Below the pieces are notes generated by a model. That model saw only the letters and a program-made list of their open reading frames with translations. It did not search any database and was not told the DNA's origin. From positions 1 through 11,988 of the forward strand of contig JAEZXM010000537.1 in NCBI GenBank assembly GCA_023419875.1: a DNA stretch of 11,988 nucleotides. The letters are read 5' to 3'. The stretch is from Pseudomonadota bacterium. GTDB taxonomy: Bacteria > Myxococcota > Myxococcia > Myxococcales > Anaeromyxobacteraceae. The position numbers and the translations under genes are program-made. This document shows, one piece after another, positions 1 to 6,386 of this stretch. Numbering within the stretch: position 1 is the first letter of the stretch; every line of letters starts with the position of its first letter.

Positions 1-344
1 GCGGTGATGCGGGACGGCACGCCGCGCAGCGTGCGCCACCCGAGCGCGCCGAGGCCGACGACGAGCACCGGCGCGGCGACGCCCAGCGCCCGGTAGAGCC
101 ACGACGCGACGCGGTGGCCCACCGGGCCGACCACGTTCTGCGTGGGGAGGCCGCGCGCGACGAGCTCGCCATCGAGCTTCTGGAAGGTCGCGAACGCCAG
201 GGCTCCGGCGACGGCGATCGCCAGGATCACGATCGCCAGGATCTCGCGGCCCATGCCGGTCCGGCGGGTCTTCGAGGTGCTCGGGCGGCCCTTGGGGGGG
301 CGGTCCTTTCCGGCGATACGGCGGTTCGGCTTGAGCTTTGCCAT
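1..344 (-). CDS. ftsK: DNA translocase FtsK/SpoIIIE family, N-terminal part (cut by window edge)
   Basis: Only the first 114 codons are present; the gene continues past base 1. FtsK is a septum-anchored hexameric ATPase that pumps chromosomal DNA at cell division; its N-terminus is a membrane anchor. Seen here: a basic N-terminal tail (about residues 1-33, rich in Lys/Arg/Pro), a first membrane helix (about 34-52), a loop containing the GPVGHRVASWL stretch (73-83) that resembles the conserved segment of the FtsK 4TM domain, and a second hydrophobic helix (about 87-103). The motor and gamma domains lie outside the window, so the call rests on the anchor alone. The start is the ATG read from 344, with an AGGGGG Shine-Dalgarno about ten bases upstream (355-360). 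It is divergent from the zinc-ribbon gene at 631. Another multi-pass protein is possible but less likely. Confidence 0.75.
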   Translation of the reverse strand, partial: MAKLKPNRRIAGKDRPPKGRPSTSKTRRTGMGREILAIVILAIAVAGALAFATFQKLDGELVARGLPTQNVVGPVGHRVASWLYRALGVAAPVLVVGLGALGWRTLRGVPSRIT

Positions 345-630
345 CGCGGCAGGGCCCCCTCGGGAAGTTGGAACAAAGCGATCGCGCGGGCGAGGGCCCG
401 ACCGGACGAGAATATCGGGGGGTATCGAGAAGTCCACTTCCCTGCCGTGGCTCATCTCATTAGAAGGACTTGAGAATTCACCACGAGCGGCGGTCGCACG
501 CGGCCGGGGACAGAGCCCCGCCGGCTGGGAAACCCACGGCCGGAAGCGTACGCTTTTTGAGGGAGCCTCGAGCAGCGGCGACCTCCCCCGAGACGTCGGC
601 CGGAACCCCCGCTCCATCGGGAGGAAGGCC
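345..630. promoter_or_regulatory. Divergent intergenic region with AT-rich island and hairpins
   Basis: A 286-base gap between the divergent ftsK-like and zinc-ribbon genes. Bases about 442-480 are clearly more AT-rich than the surroundings, as expected of a shared promoter region. Bases 505-569 hold a run of short inverted repeats: CGGGG/CCCCG (505-509 with 516-520), CCGGC/GCCGG (521-525 with 539-543) enclosing TGGG-AAA-CCCA (526-536), the perfect 12-base palindrome AAGCGTACGCTT (544-555) running into a five-T tract (554-558), and GAGG/CCTC (559-562 with 566-569). No protein-coding signal is convincing here. The long open frame entering from 142 is an upstream extension of the zinc-ribbon frame and reads antisense to ftsK. 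Confidence 0.5.
409..436 (-). promoter_or_regulatory. Candidate sigma70-type promoter for ftsK
   Basis: On the minus strand TGGACT (431-436; four of six matches to TTGACA) is followed after 16 bases by TATTCT (409-414; four of six matches to TATAAT). This would give a leader of roughly 55-60 bases before the ftsK ATG. It is a pattern match only, in the one AT-containing stretch upstream of the gene. Confidence 0.3.
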
Positions 631-945
631 ATGAAGTCGCCCTTCGAGAACGAGTACTTCGCCCGCGAGGACGCGGAGCGGATCCGGAAGCTGGCCCATG
701 CGCTGCGCAAGAAGGTCGAGGCCGCCGAGCGCGAGCGTCTGCGCGCGCTCCACTGGATGCGGTGCCCACGGTGCGGGTCCGAGATGCACGAGGTCTTGCA
801 CGAGGGCGTTGCCGTCGACGTCTGCGCCGGCTGCCACGGCATCTTCCTGGACGAGCACGACCTCGTGCAGGCCGCCCACCGGTCCGCGCCCGGCGGCGTG
901 ATGAGCGGGATCCTGAACTGGTTCAAGCCGGAGCTCGGGGGCTGA
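631..945 (+). CDS. Small TFIIB-type zinc-ribbon protein
   Basis: A 104-residue soluble protein of unknown function. Residues about 8-42 form a charged, probably helical segment rich in Arg, Glu and Ala. It is followed by a zinc ribbon with CPRC (Cys45, Cys48) and CAGC (Cys65, Cys68), then HGIFLDEHDL (69-78). The CxxCG...DxCxxCxGxxLDxxEL layout is that of the zf-TFIIB family (PF13453), bacterial proteins of mostly unknown role. The four Cys should bind one zinc ion. Start choice: the ATG at 631 has a strong GGGAGGAAGG ribosome-binding site (619-628). The frame is open back to 142, but that extension lacks family similarity and overlaps ftsK antisense. It lies 66 bases before gatC on the same strand, so it may be co-transcribed with it. 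Confidence 0.8.
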   Translation: MKSPFENEYFAREDAERIRKLAHALRKKVEAAERERLRALHWMRCPRCGSEMHEVLHEGVAVDVCAGCHGIFLDEHDLVQAAHRSAPGGVMSGILNWFKPELGG

Positions 946-972
946 GACCCAGCACCCTTCGCCGGGCCGTGC

Positions 973-978
973 TATCTC
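973..978 (+). promoter_or_regulatory. Possible -10 element upstream of gatC
   Basis: TGCTATCTC in the 66-base gap between the zinc-ribbon gene and gatC contains TATCTC preceded by TGC, reminiscent of an extended -10 box. There is no good -35 partner, so the gat genes may equally be read from an upstream promoter. Weak support. Confidence 0.22.
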
Positions 979-1011
979 TCTGCCCTCCGATCTCGCGCCT
1001 GGAGGGTCCAC

Positions 1012-1305
1012 GTGTCGCTCTCGCTCGATGAGGTCCGGCGCATCGCCTCGCTGGCCCGGCTGAAGCTCTCGCCGGAGGAGGAGGCGCAGTTCGCCGGCCA
1101 GCTCTCCGCGATCCTCGGCTACGTGAAGGAGCTCGAGGCGCTCGACGTCTCCGGCGTCGAGCCGATGACCCACGCGCTCGCCGCGGGGGATGCGGCGCCG
1201 CAGCGGCCGGACGAGTCGAGACCCGGCCTCGGCGCGGAGGTGGCGGTGGCCGAGGCGCCGGCGCGCGCCGGGACACACTTCCAGGTGCCGAGGATCATCG
1301 AGTGA
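1012..1305 (+). CDS. gatC: Aspartyl/glutamyl-tRNA(Asn/Gln) amidotransferase subunit C
   Basis: The 97-residue small subunit of GatCAB, which wraps around GatA and GatB and stabilises the complex in the cytosol. It has the usual length and family pattern: SLDEVRRIASLARLKLSPEE near the N-terminus, LSAILGYVKELEALDVSGVEPM in the middle, and a C-terminal tail ending FQVPRIIE that is expected to insert between the other subunits. It starts at GTG 1012 with GGAGGG (1001-1006) five bases upstream. Its TGA overlaps the GTG of gatA (shared GTGA, 1302-1305), the usual sign of translational coupling. The gene order C-A-B is a common bacterial operon. Confidence 0.96.
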   Translation: MSLSLDEVRRIASLARLKLSPEEEAQFAGQLSAILGYVKELEALDVSGVEPMTHALAAGDAAPQRPDESRPGLGAEVAVAEAPARAGTHFQVPRIIE

Positions 1306-2771
1306 GCGCCGCCGACCTGACGAGGCTGGGGATCCGCGAAGCGGGCGAGAAGCTCGCGGCGCGGGAGGTGTCCTCCGCGGAGCTGACCGAGGCCGCGCTC
1401 GCGCGGATCGCGGCGGTGGACGGCAAGGTCGGCGCGTTCCTGGCGGTCACTGTCGCGGAGGCCCGGGCGGCGGCCCGCGAGGCCGACGCGCGGATGACCC
1501 GCGGCGAGCGCCGCTCGCCGCTCGACGGGGTTCCGCTGGCGGTGAAGGACCTCTTCCTGACGAAGGGCGTCCCCACCACCGCCGGCTCGCGCATCCTCGA
1601 GGGCTGGCGCCCGCCGTACGACGCGACCGCGGTGGCCCGCCTCGCCGCCGCCGGCGCGGTCCCGCTCGGCAAGCTCAACATGGACGAGTTCGCGATGGGC
1701 TCGTCCAACGAGAACGTGGGCTACAAGCCCTGCCGGAACCCCTGGGACCTCTCGCGCACGCCCGGCGGCTCCTCCGGCGGCAGCGGGGCGGCGGTCGCGG
1801 CGCGGCTCGCGCACGGGACGCTCGGCACGGACACCGGCGGCTCCATCCGGCTGCCGGCGTCCTTCTGCGGCGTCGTCGGGGTGAAGCCGACGTACGGCCG
1901 GGTCTCGCGGTACGGCGTGGTCGCCTTCGCGTCCTCGCTCGACCAGGTCGGCCCGGTCGCGCGGAGCGTCGGGGACACGGCGCTCCTCCTCCGCACGGTC
2001 GCCGGCCACGACCCGCTCGACATGACCTCCTCGGCGCGTCCGGTGGACGACTACCTGGCGACGCTCGAGGACGGCGCGAAGGGGCTCCGGGTCGGCGTGC
2101 CCAGGGAGTGGCTCGCCGGAGGCCTCGAGCCGGGCACCGAGGCCGCGGTCCGCGGCGCCCTCGAGACCCTGAAGCGGCTCGGCGCGACGCTGGTCGAGAT
2201 CTCGCTCCCGCACTCGAAGTACGGCATCGCCGCCTACTACCTCATCGCCACCGCCGAGGCGTCCTCGAACCTCGGCCGCTACGACGGCGTGCGGTTCGGC
2301 CTCCGCGCCGGCGACGGCGGGCTGCGCGAGATGTACGAGGCGACGCGGGAGCGCGGGTTCGGCGCGGAGGTGAAGCGCCGGATCATGCTCGGCACCTACG
2401 CGCTCTCGTCCGGCTACTACGAGGCCTACTACCTGCGCGCGCAGAAGGTCCGCACCCTCGTCCGTCGGGACGTCGATGACGCGTTCGCGCGGTGCGACGT
2501 CGTCGCCGGTCCGGTCGCGCCCGGCGTCGCGTTCCGGCTCGGCGAGAAGGTCCAGGATCCGCTCCAGATGTACCTCGCCGACGTCTTCACCATCACCGCC
2601 AACCTGGCCGCCCTCCCGGCGCTCTCGGTGCCGTGCGGAAAGGACGCCGCGACGGGCCTCCCCGTCGGGCTCCAGCTCCTCGGCCGCCCGTTCGACGAGG
2701 CCACCCTGCTCCGCGCCGCGCGCGCGCTCGAGCGCGAGATCGGGACGTACCCCACTCCGGAGCTTGCCTAG
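1302..2771 (+). CDS. gatA: Aspartyl/glutamyl-tRNA(Asn/Gln) amidotransferase subunit A (amidase)
   Basis: The 489-residue glutaminase subunit of GatCAB. It hydrolyses glutamine and channels ammonia to GatB, which amidates the misacylated tRNA. It is an amidase-signature enzyme with a Lys-Ser-Ser triad. The expected residues are visible: Lys82 (PLAVKDLF), Ser157 in the glycine-rich TPGGSSGGSGAA stretch, and Ser181 in TDTGGSIRLPAS. Each is three residues later than Lys79/Ser154/Ser178 of Staphylococcus aureus GatA (positions recalled). Length is typical and the frame is intact. The start is GTG 1302, overlapping the end of gatC by four bases; the preceding GAGGAT can act as ribosome-binding site. 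gatB follows after two bases. Confidence 0.97.
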   Translation: MSAADLTRLGIREAGEKLAAREVSSAELTEAALARIAAVDGKVGAFLAVTVAEARAAAREADARMTRGERRSPLDGVPLAVKDLFLTKGVPTTAGSRILEGWRPPYDATAVARLAAAGAVPLGKLNMDEFAMGSSNENVGYKPCRNPWDLSRTPGGSSGGSGAAVAARLAHGTLGTDTGGSIRLPASFCGVVGVKPTYGRVSRYGVVAFASSLDQVGPVARSVGDTALLLRTVAGHDPLDMTSSARPVDDYLATLEDGAKGLRVGVPREWLAGGLEPGTEAAVRGALETLKRLGATLVEISLPHSKYGIAAYYLIATAEASSNLGRYDGVRFGLRAGDGGLREMYEATRERGFGAEVKRRIMLGTYALSSGYYEAYYLRAQKVRTLVRRDVDDAFARCDVVAGPVAPGVAFRLGEKVQDPLQMYLADVFTITANLAALPALSVPCGKDAATGLPVGLQLLGRPFDEATLLRAARALEREIGTYPTPELA

Positions 2772-2773
2772 CC

Positions 2774-4234
2774 ATGCCTCTCGCCGACTACCAGGTCGTC
2801 ATCGGCCTCGAGGTCCACGCCCAGCTCCTCACGAAGAGCAAGATCTTCTGCGCCTGCTCGACGGAGTTCGGCGGCGCGCCCAACGCGCACACCTGTCCGG
2901 TCTGCCTCGGCCTGCCGGGCGCCCTGCCGGTGCTCAACGAGCGCGTGGTCGAGATGGCCGTGACCGCCGGCCTCGCGCTCGGGTGCGACGTGCGGCCGAA
3001 GAGCGTCTTCGCGCGGAAGAACTACTTCTACCCGGACCTTCCGAAGGCGTACCAGATCTCCCAGTTCGAGCTGCCCATCTGCCTCGGCGGCGCGGTGCCG
3101 TACACGATCGACGGCGTCGAGAAGACGGCGCGGCTCACCCGGATCCACATGGAGGAGGACGCGGGCAAGAACGTCCACGGCGTCGCCGCCGACGGGAGCT
3201 CGGGCGTGGACCTCAACCGGGCCGGCGTTCCGCTCCTCGAGATCGTCTCCGAGCCCGACCTCCGCTCTGCGGGCGAGGCGGTCGCGTACCTCCGCTCGCT
3301 GCGGGCGATCCTCATGGCGCTCGGCGTGAACGACGGGAACATGCAGGAGGGCTCGCTCCGCTGCGACGCCAACGTCTCGGTGATGCGCAAGGGCGCGGAG
3401 AAGTACGGCACCCGGTGTGAGATCAAGAACATGAACTCGTTCCGGTTCCTGGAGGCGGCGATCGAGTACGAGGTGCGCCGCCAGGTGGAGATCGTCGACG
3501 CGGGCGGGACCATCGTGCAGGAGACGCGCCTCTTCGACCCCGACCGCGGCGAGACCCGCTCGATGCGCTCCAAGGAGGAGGCGCACGACTACCGCTACTT
3601 CCCCGAGCCCGACCTGCCGCCGGTGGTCGTCGCGCCGGCGCTCGTCGAGCGGCTCGGGGCCGCGCTGCCCGAGCTGCCGCGGGCGCGCGCCCGGCGGTAC
3701 ACGACGGCGCTCGGCCTGTCGGACCAGGACGCCGGGGTGCTCGTCTCGGACGCGGCCGTGGCGACCTGGTTCGACCGCGCGCTGGCCGCGTACGGCGCCG
3801 GCCCGGAGAAGGCGAAGAAGGTCGCGAACTGGGTGAACGGCGAGGTGGCGAGGCTCGCGAACGAGGCCGGCACCGGCCCGGGCGAGTGGAGGCTCACCCC
3901 CGAGAAGCTCGCCGAGGTGCTCCGGCTCATCGACGCCGGCACGATCGGCGGCCCGGGGGCGAAGCAGGTCGTGGAGGAGGTCTTCCGGACGGGCGCCGAG
4001 CCCGCCGCGGTGGTGCAGGCGAAGGGCCTCGCGCAGGTCTCCGACGAGGGCGCGATCGAGGCGGTGGTGGACAAGGTCCTCGCGGCGAGCCCGGCCGAGG
4101 TGGAGAAGCACCGGAGCGGGAAGAAGAACCTCACCGGCTTCTTCGTGGGCGCGGTGATGAAGGAGCTCCGCGGCAAGGGCAACCCGGCGGTCGTGAACGC
4201 GCTCCTCAAGAAGAAGCTCGACGGAGGGACGTAG
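2774..4234 (+). CDS. gatB: Aspartyl/glutamyl-tRNA(Asn/Gln) amidotransferase subunit B
   Basis: The 486-residue GatCAB subunit that binds the misacylated tRNA, activates its carboxylate with ATP and transfers ammonia. Seen: the N-terminal VIGLEVHAQL motif (residues 9-18), then FCACST (Cys26, Cys28) and TCPVCLGLPG (Cys41, Cys44). These give the four-cysteine, presumably zinc-binding, variant of the cradle domain. Also seen are KNYFYPDLPKAYQISQ, MEEDAGKN, DLNRAGVPLLEIVSEPD, LRCDANVS and HDYRYFPEPDLPP. The C-terminal helical and YqeY-like tail (about 340-483) ends with the conserved NPAVVNALLKKKL, which contacts tRNA. The start is ATG 2774, two bases after the gatA stop, where the family N-terminus begins. 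Which misacylated tRNA is used in vivo cannot be told from this window. Confidence 0.97.
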   Translation: MPLADYQVVIGLEVHAQLLTKSKIFCACSTEFGGAPNAHTCPVCLGLPGALPVLNERVVEMAVTAGLALGCDVRPKSVFARKNYFYPDLPKAYQISQFELPICLGGAVPYTIDGVEKTARLTRIHMEEDAGKNVHGVAADGSSGVDLNRAGVPLLEIVSEPDLRSAGEAVAYLRSLRAILMALGVNDGNMQEGSLRCDANVSVMRKGAEKYGTRCEIKNMNSFRFLEAAIEYEVRRQVEIVDAGGTIVQETRLFDPDRGETRSMRSKEEAHDYRYFPEPDLPPVVVAPALVERLGAALPELPRARARRYTTALGLSDQDAGVLVSDAAVATWFDRALAAYGAGPEKAKKVANWVNGEVARLANEAGTGPGEWRLTPEKLAEVLRLIDAGTIGGPGAKQVVEEVFRTGAEPAAVVQAKGLAQVSDEGAIEAVVDKVLAASPAEVEKHRSGKKNLTGFFVGAVMKELRGKGNPAVVNALLKKKLDGGT

Positions 4235-4236
4235 CC

Positions 4237-4449
4237 ATGGCGTGGGCAGGATGGGGCGCGGGCCCCGCAGGAGCCGGCGCCGCCGGCGGGCCGAGCCGGT
4301 GGTTCCTCGGCATCCTGCTGGTCGCGTCCGCGGTGGTGACGGTGATCCTGGCGATGCGGGAGCGATGGCTCACCGCGGGCGCGGGCCTGGCCATCACCGT
4401 GTACTATTTCGCGCGCCTGTTCCTCGGGCTGGGGCGGAGGCGGGAGTAG
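4237..4449 (+). CDS. Small two-helix membrane protein, unknown function
   Basis: A 70-residue protein I do not recognise as a named family. The N-terminus is Gly/Ala/Trp-rich (residues 1-20). Two hydrophobic helices follow: about 22-40 (WFLGILLVASAVVTVILAM) and about 45-64 (LTAGAGLAITVYYFARLF), joined by a short RERW loop, and the tail ends GRRRE. With the basic ends this fits an inner-membrane hairpin. The ATG at 4237 is two bases after the gatB stop, and GGAGGG (4223-4228) inside the end of gatB lies eight bases upstream. Translation is therefore well supported and the gene is probably the fourth of the gat operon. The codon pattern is GC-rich like its neighbours. A functional link to GatCAB is not implied by the sequence. 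Confidence 0.7.
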   Translation: MAWAGWGAGPAGAGAAGGPSRWFLGILLVASAVVTVILAMRERWLTAGAGLAITVYYFARLFLGLGRRRE

Positions 4450-4480
4450 CCGCGGGAGCAGGGAGAGGGAGAGGCGTGCG

Positions 4481-5035
4481 ATGGCCGAGATCAAGGGGAT
4501 GGCGGTCCGGGACACGCTGCGATCGATCGTGGCGCGCCTCGGGCGCGAGGGGCTCGACGTCCTCCTCGAGGCGGCCGGCGAGGACGCGCGCGCGCTCTTC
4601 ACCGAGCAGGTGAGCGTGTCCGCCTGGTATCCGCTCGACGCCTACGCGTCCCTGCTCGAGGCCGAGGTCCGCGCCGAGGGCGGCGACCCCGGCGGGCTCA
4701 TGGCGCGCGCGGAGAAGGTGATCGAGAAGCAGCTCAGCGGCGTGTACCGCGTGTTCGTGCGGCTGGGCTCGCCGGAGTTCCTGGTGAAGCGCATCTCCGC
4801 CGCGCACGAGACCTACTTCCGCGGCGTGGGCATCGAGCTGCTCGCGTGCGAGAAGGGGCGGGCGGCCATCCGGTACACGGGGTTCACCCAGAGGCACCGG
4901 GTCATGGAGTACGTGATCGTGAGCTTCTACCGGAAGGCCCTGGAGCTGGCGGGCGCCCGGGACGCCCGTGCGCAGGTGACGAAGTCGGTCTCCCTGGGGG
5001 GCGGCGTGTCCGAGGTGGAGATGACCTGGCGCTGA
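4481..5035 (+). CDS. DUF2378 / TIGR02265 family protein (myxobacterial paralogous family)
   Basis: A 184-residue soluble protein resembling the family first defined from Myxococcus xanthus paralogs, whose function is unknown. Features consistent with it: an N-terminal domain (about 8-45) leading to WYPLDAY (49-55), the central LSGVYRVFVRLGSPEFLVKR region (85-104), AHETYFRGVGIELL (108-121), the GFTQRHRVMEYVIVSFYRKALELAGA segment (134-159), and a C-terminal strand ending EVEMTWR. No signal peptide, membrane helix or obvious catalytic motif is present. It starts at ATG 4481 after a purine-rich GGGAGAGGGAGAGG ribosome-binding tract (4461-4474). It lies 31 bases after the small membrane protein and is the last plus-strand gene before the convergent GAPDH, so it may end the gat operon. 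The family supports a myxobacterial source. Confidence 0.75.
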   Translation: MAEIKGMAVRDTLRSIVARLGREGLDVLLEAAGEDARALFTEQVSVSAWYPLDAYASLLEAEVRAEGGDPGGLMARAEKVIEKQLSGVYRVFVRLGSPEFLVKRISAAHETYFRGVGIELLACEKGRAAIRYTGFTQRHRVMEYVIVSFYRKALELAGARDARAQVTKSVSLGGGVSEVEMTWR

Positions 5036-5098
5036 TCGGCGCGCCCGCGGGTGAGGTGGCGCGGCTCGCCGACGATGCCGCACCCGGATCACGTCCCG
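5036..5098. other. Convergent intergenic gap
   Basis: The 63 bases between the DUF2378 stop and the GAPDH stop. A possible stem TCGGCG/CGCCGA spans about 5036-5074 but has a long loop and no T-run on either strand. I therefore do not call an intrinsic terminator, although termination is expected here. Confidence 0.35.
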
Positions 5099-6118
5099 TC
5101 AGCTCTTCCTCGTCGTCATCGAACCGGCGAGCTGGACCGCCTCCCGGATCATCTGCGAGGCGTAGCCCCACTCGTTGTCGTACCAGGCCATGATCTTCAC
5201 CAGGTCGTCGTCGATGACGCGCGTCATTCCGAGATCGACGACCGCGGCGCGCGCGTCCCGCACGATGTCCGACGAGACCATCGGCTCGTCGGAGACGCCG
5301 AGCACCCCGCGGTACCGATCGCTCTGCGCCTCCTCCAGGAAGATCCCGTTCACCTCGTCTGCGCTCGTCCTCCGCGCCGCCAGGAAGACGACGTCCGCGA
5401 TCGAGCCCACCGGCACGGGCGCACGGACCGCCACGCCGTCGAAGCGGCCGCGGAGCGAAGGGAGTGCGCGGGCGGTCGCGGCCGCCGCGCCCGTCGAGGT
5501 CGGCACGAGGTTCGCGGCCCCGGCCCGACCGCGCTCGAGGTGGCCTCGCGGCGCATCCACGATCGCCTGGGACGAGGTGTACGCGTGGATGGTGGTCATG
5601 ACCGCCTTGCGGACGCCGATCCGTCGGTCCATGATCTCGGCCAGCGGCGTGATGCAGTTGGTGGTGCAGCTCGCGCACGAGATCGTGCGGATCGATCCGT
5701 CCGCACGGTTCACGCCGTGGACGACGGTGGGGACCTCCGGGTCCTTCGCCGGTGCGGAGAGGATCACCGCGCCGGCGCCCGCCCGGATGTGCTTCTCCAG
5801 GTCGTCGCGGGATCGAAACGCCCCGGTACACTCCAGGACGACGTCCACGCGAAGCTCGCGCCACGGGAGCTGCAGCGGTTCGCGCTCGTGGGTCGAGCGG
5901 ATGCCCCGCGCCCCTACGACCAGCCGATCGCCTCGGGCGGACACCTCTTGCTGCAAGCGGCCGTACACCGTGTCGTGCCGCAGCAAGTAAGCGATCGCCT
6001 CCGGGGAGGCGACGTCGTTCACGCCCACGACCTCCAGCTCGGGCGTCTCGAGCGCGATCTTGAGCGCGGCGCGTCCGATCCTTCCCAGCCCGTTGATGGC
6101 AATCCGTGCTGCCGCCAT
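5099..6118 (-). CDS. gap: Type I glyceraldehyde-3-phosphate dehydrogenase, probably a secondary paralog
   Basis: A 339-residue cytosolic enzyme of normal family length. Members convert glyceraldehyde 3-phosphate, NAD(P)+ and phosphate to 1,3-bisphosphoglycerate. Seen: the Rossmann start ARIAINGLGRIGR (4-16), Asp35 in GVNDVAS, whose acidic residue favours NAD+ over NADP+, the ECTGAF strand (96-101), the catalytic ISCASCTTNC with Cys151, and His178 in MTTIHAYT. Also seen are PTSTGAA (206-212) and the C-terminal WYDNEWGY. The catalytic set is complete. The usual RVPTPxVSVVD loop instead reads RAPVPVGSIADVV, a variant I associate with haloarchaeal-type sequences. No pgk or tpi neighbour is visible. 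Start ATG at 6118 has GGAGGGG (6128-6134) nine bases upstream. Catabolic versus anabolic use cannot be decided; erythrose-4-phosphate dehydrogenase is a less likely alternative. Confidence 0.93.
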   Translation of the reverse strand: MAAARIAINGLGRIGRAALKIALETPELEVVGVNDVASPEAIAYLLRHDTVYGRLQQEVSARGDRLVVGARGIRSTHEREPLQLPWRELRVDVVLECTGAFRSRDDLEKHIRAGAGAVILSAPAKDPEVPTVVHGVNRADGSIRTISCASCTTNCITPLAEIMDRRIGVRKAVMTTIHAYTSSQAIVDAPRGHLERGRAGAANLVPTSTGAAAATARALPSLRGRFDGVAVRAPVPVGSIADVVFLAARRTSADEVNGIFLEEAQSDRYRGVLGVSDEPMVSSDIVRDARAAVVDLGMTRVIDDDLVKIMAWYDNEWGYASQMIREAVQLAGSMTTRKS

Positions 6119-6386
6119 GCGCGACGTCCCCTCCGGCCCCCCTCGATCCTCGGATCACGCACGCCGGAGGCCGTGGCGCGGCGTGACCCCACCGGTGCGC
6201 TGCCGGAGACGTTGTCGACGGCTCCAGCCTCCCGCAACCCTCCGCTCGCCGGCGGACGCCCGCTCGCCCTTCCGGCTCGCGCCCGAAGGCGCGCAGTGCG
6301 GAATGGGTGCGTGTGGGAGAACGCGGCGCGCCGCGAGGCGCACGGAAGGTGATCCCCGGGCCCCGGCCAGCGTAAGATCGCCCGCC
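6119..6386. promoter_or_regulatory. Divergent intergenic region between gap and the Kir-like gene
   Basis: A 268-base gap that must carry promoters for both genes. Visible structure: the short inverted repeat GATCC-TC-GGATC (6145-6156), lying 27 bases upstream of the gap start and possibly an operator, and the hairpin CGCGCC-CGAA-GGCGCG (6278-6293). Near the Kir-like start, TAAGAT (6373-6378) resembles a -10 box. TCGACA on the minus strand (6213-6218) resembles a -35 box but lacks a -10 partner. No open frame here looks coding and no tRNA fold is apparent. Confidence 0.4.

Noticed and set aside
215..242. Tandem 15-base repeat (CGATCGCCAGGAT twice) at the left edge
   Set aside because: It lies inside the ftsK membrane helix and simply encodes the repeated ILAI residues; no sign of a mobile or regulatory repeat.
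544..558. AAGCGTACGCTT palindrome plus T-run as an intrinsic terminator
   Set aside because: The stem is only four pairs once a loop is allowed, and no plus-strand gene ends upstream. It is kept only as part of the possible leader structure.
142..630. Upstream extension of the zinc-ribbon frame to an ATG at 142
   Set aside because: It runs antisense through ftsK and the divergent promoter region, shows no family similarity, and ignores the strong ribosome-binding site directly before the ATG at 631.
2768..4111. A 447-codon minus-strand open frame opposite gatB
   Set aside because: Arg/Leu/Glu/His-rich with no family resemblance; gatB on the other strand is unambiguous.
5036..5098. Bidirectional terminator between the convergent genes
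   Set aside because: Only a weak long-loop stem and no T-run; not enough to call.
6303..6386. Alternative upstream ATG (6303) for the Kir-like protein
   Set aside because: The added 28 residues are Arg/Gly-rich and unlike Kir N-termini. Starting at 6387 gives the normal short N-terminus before the slide helix.
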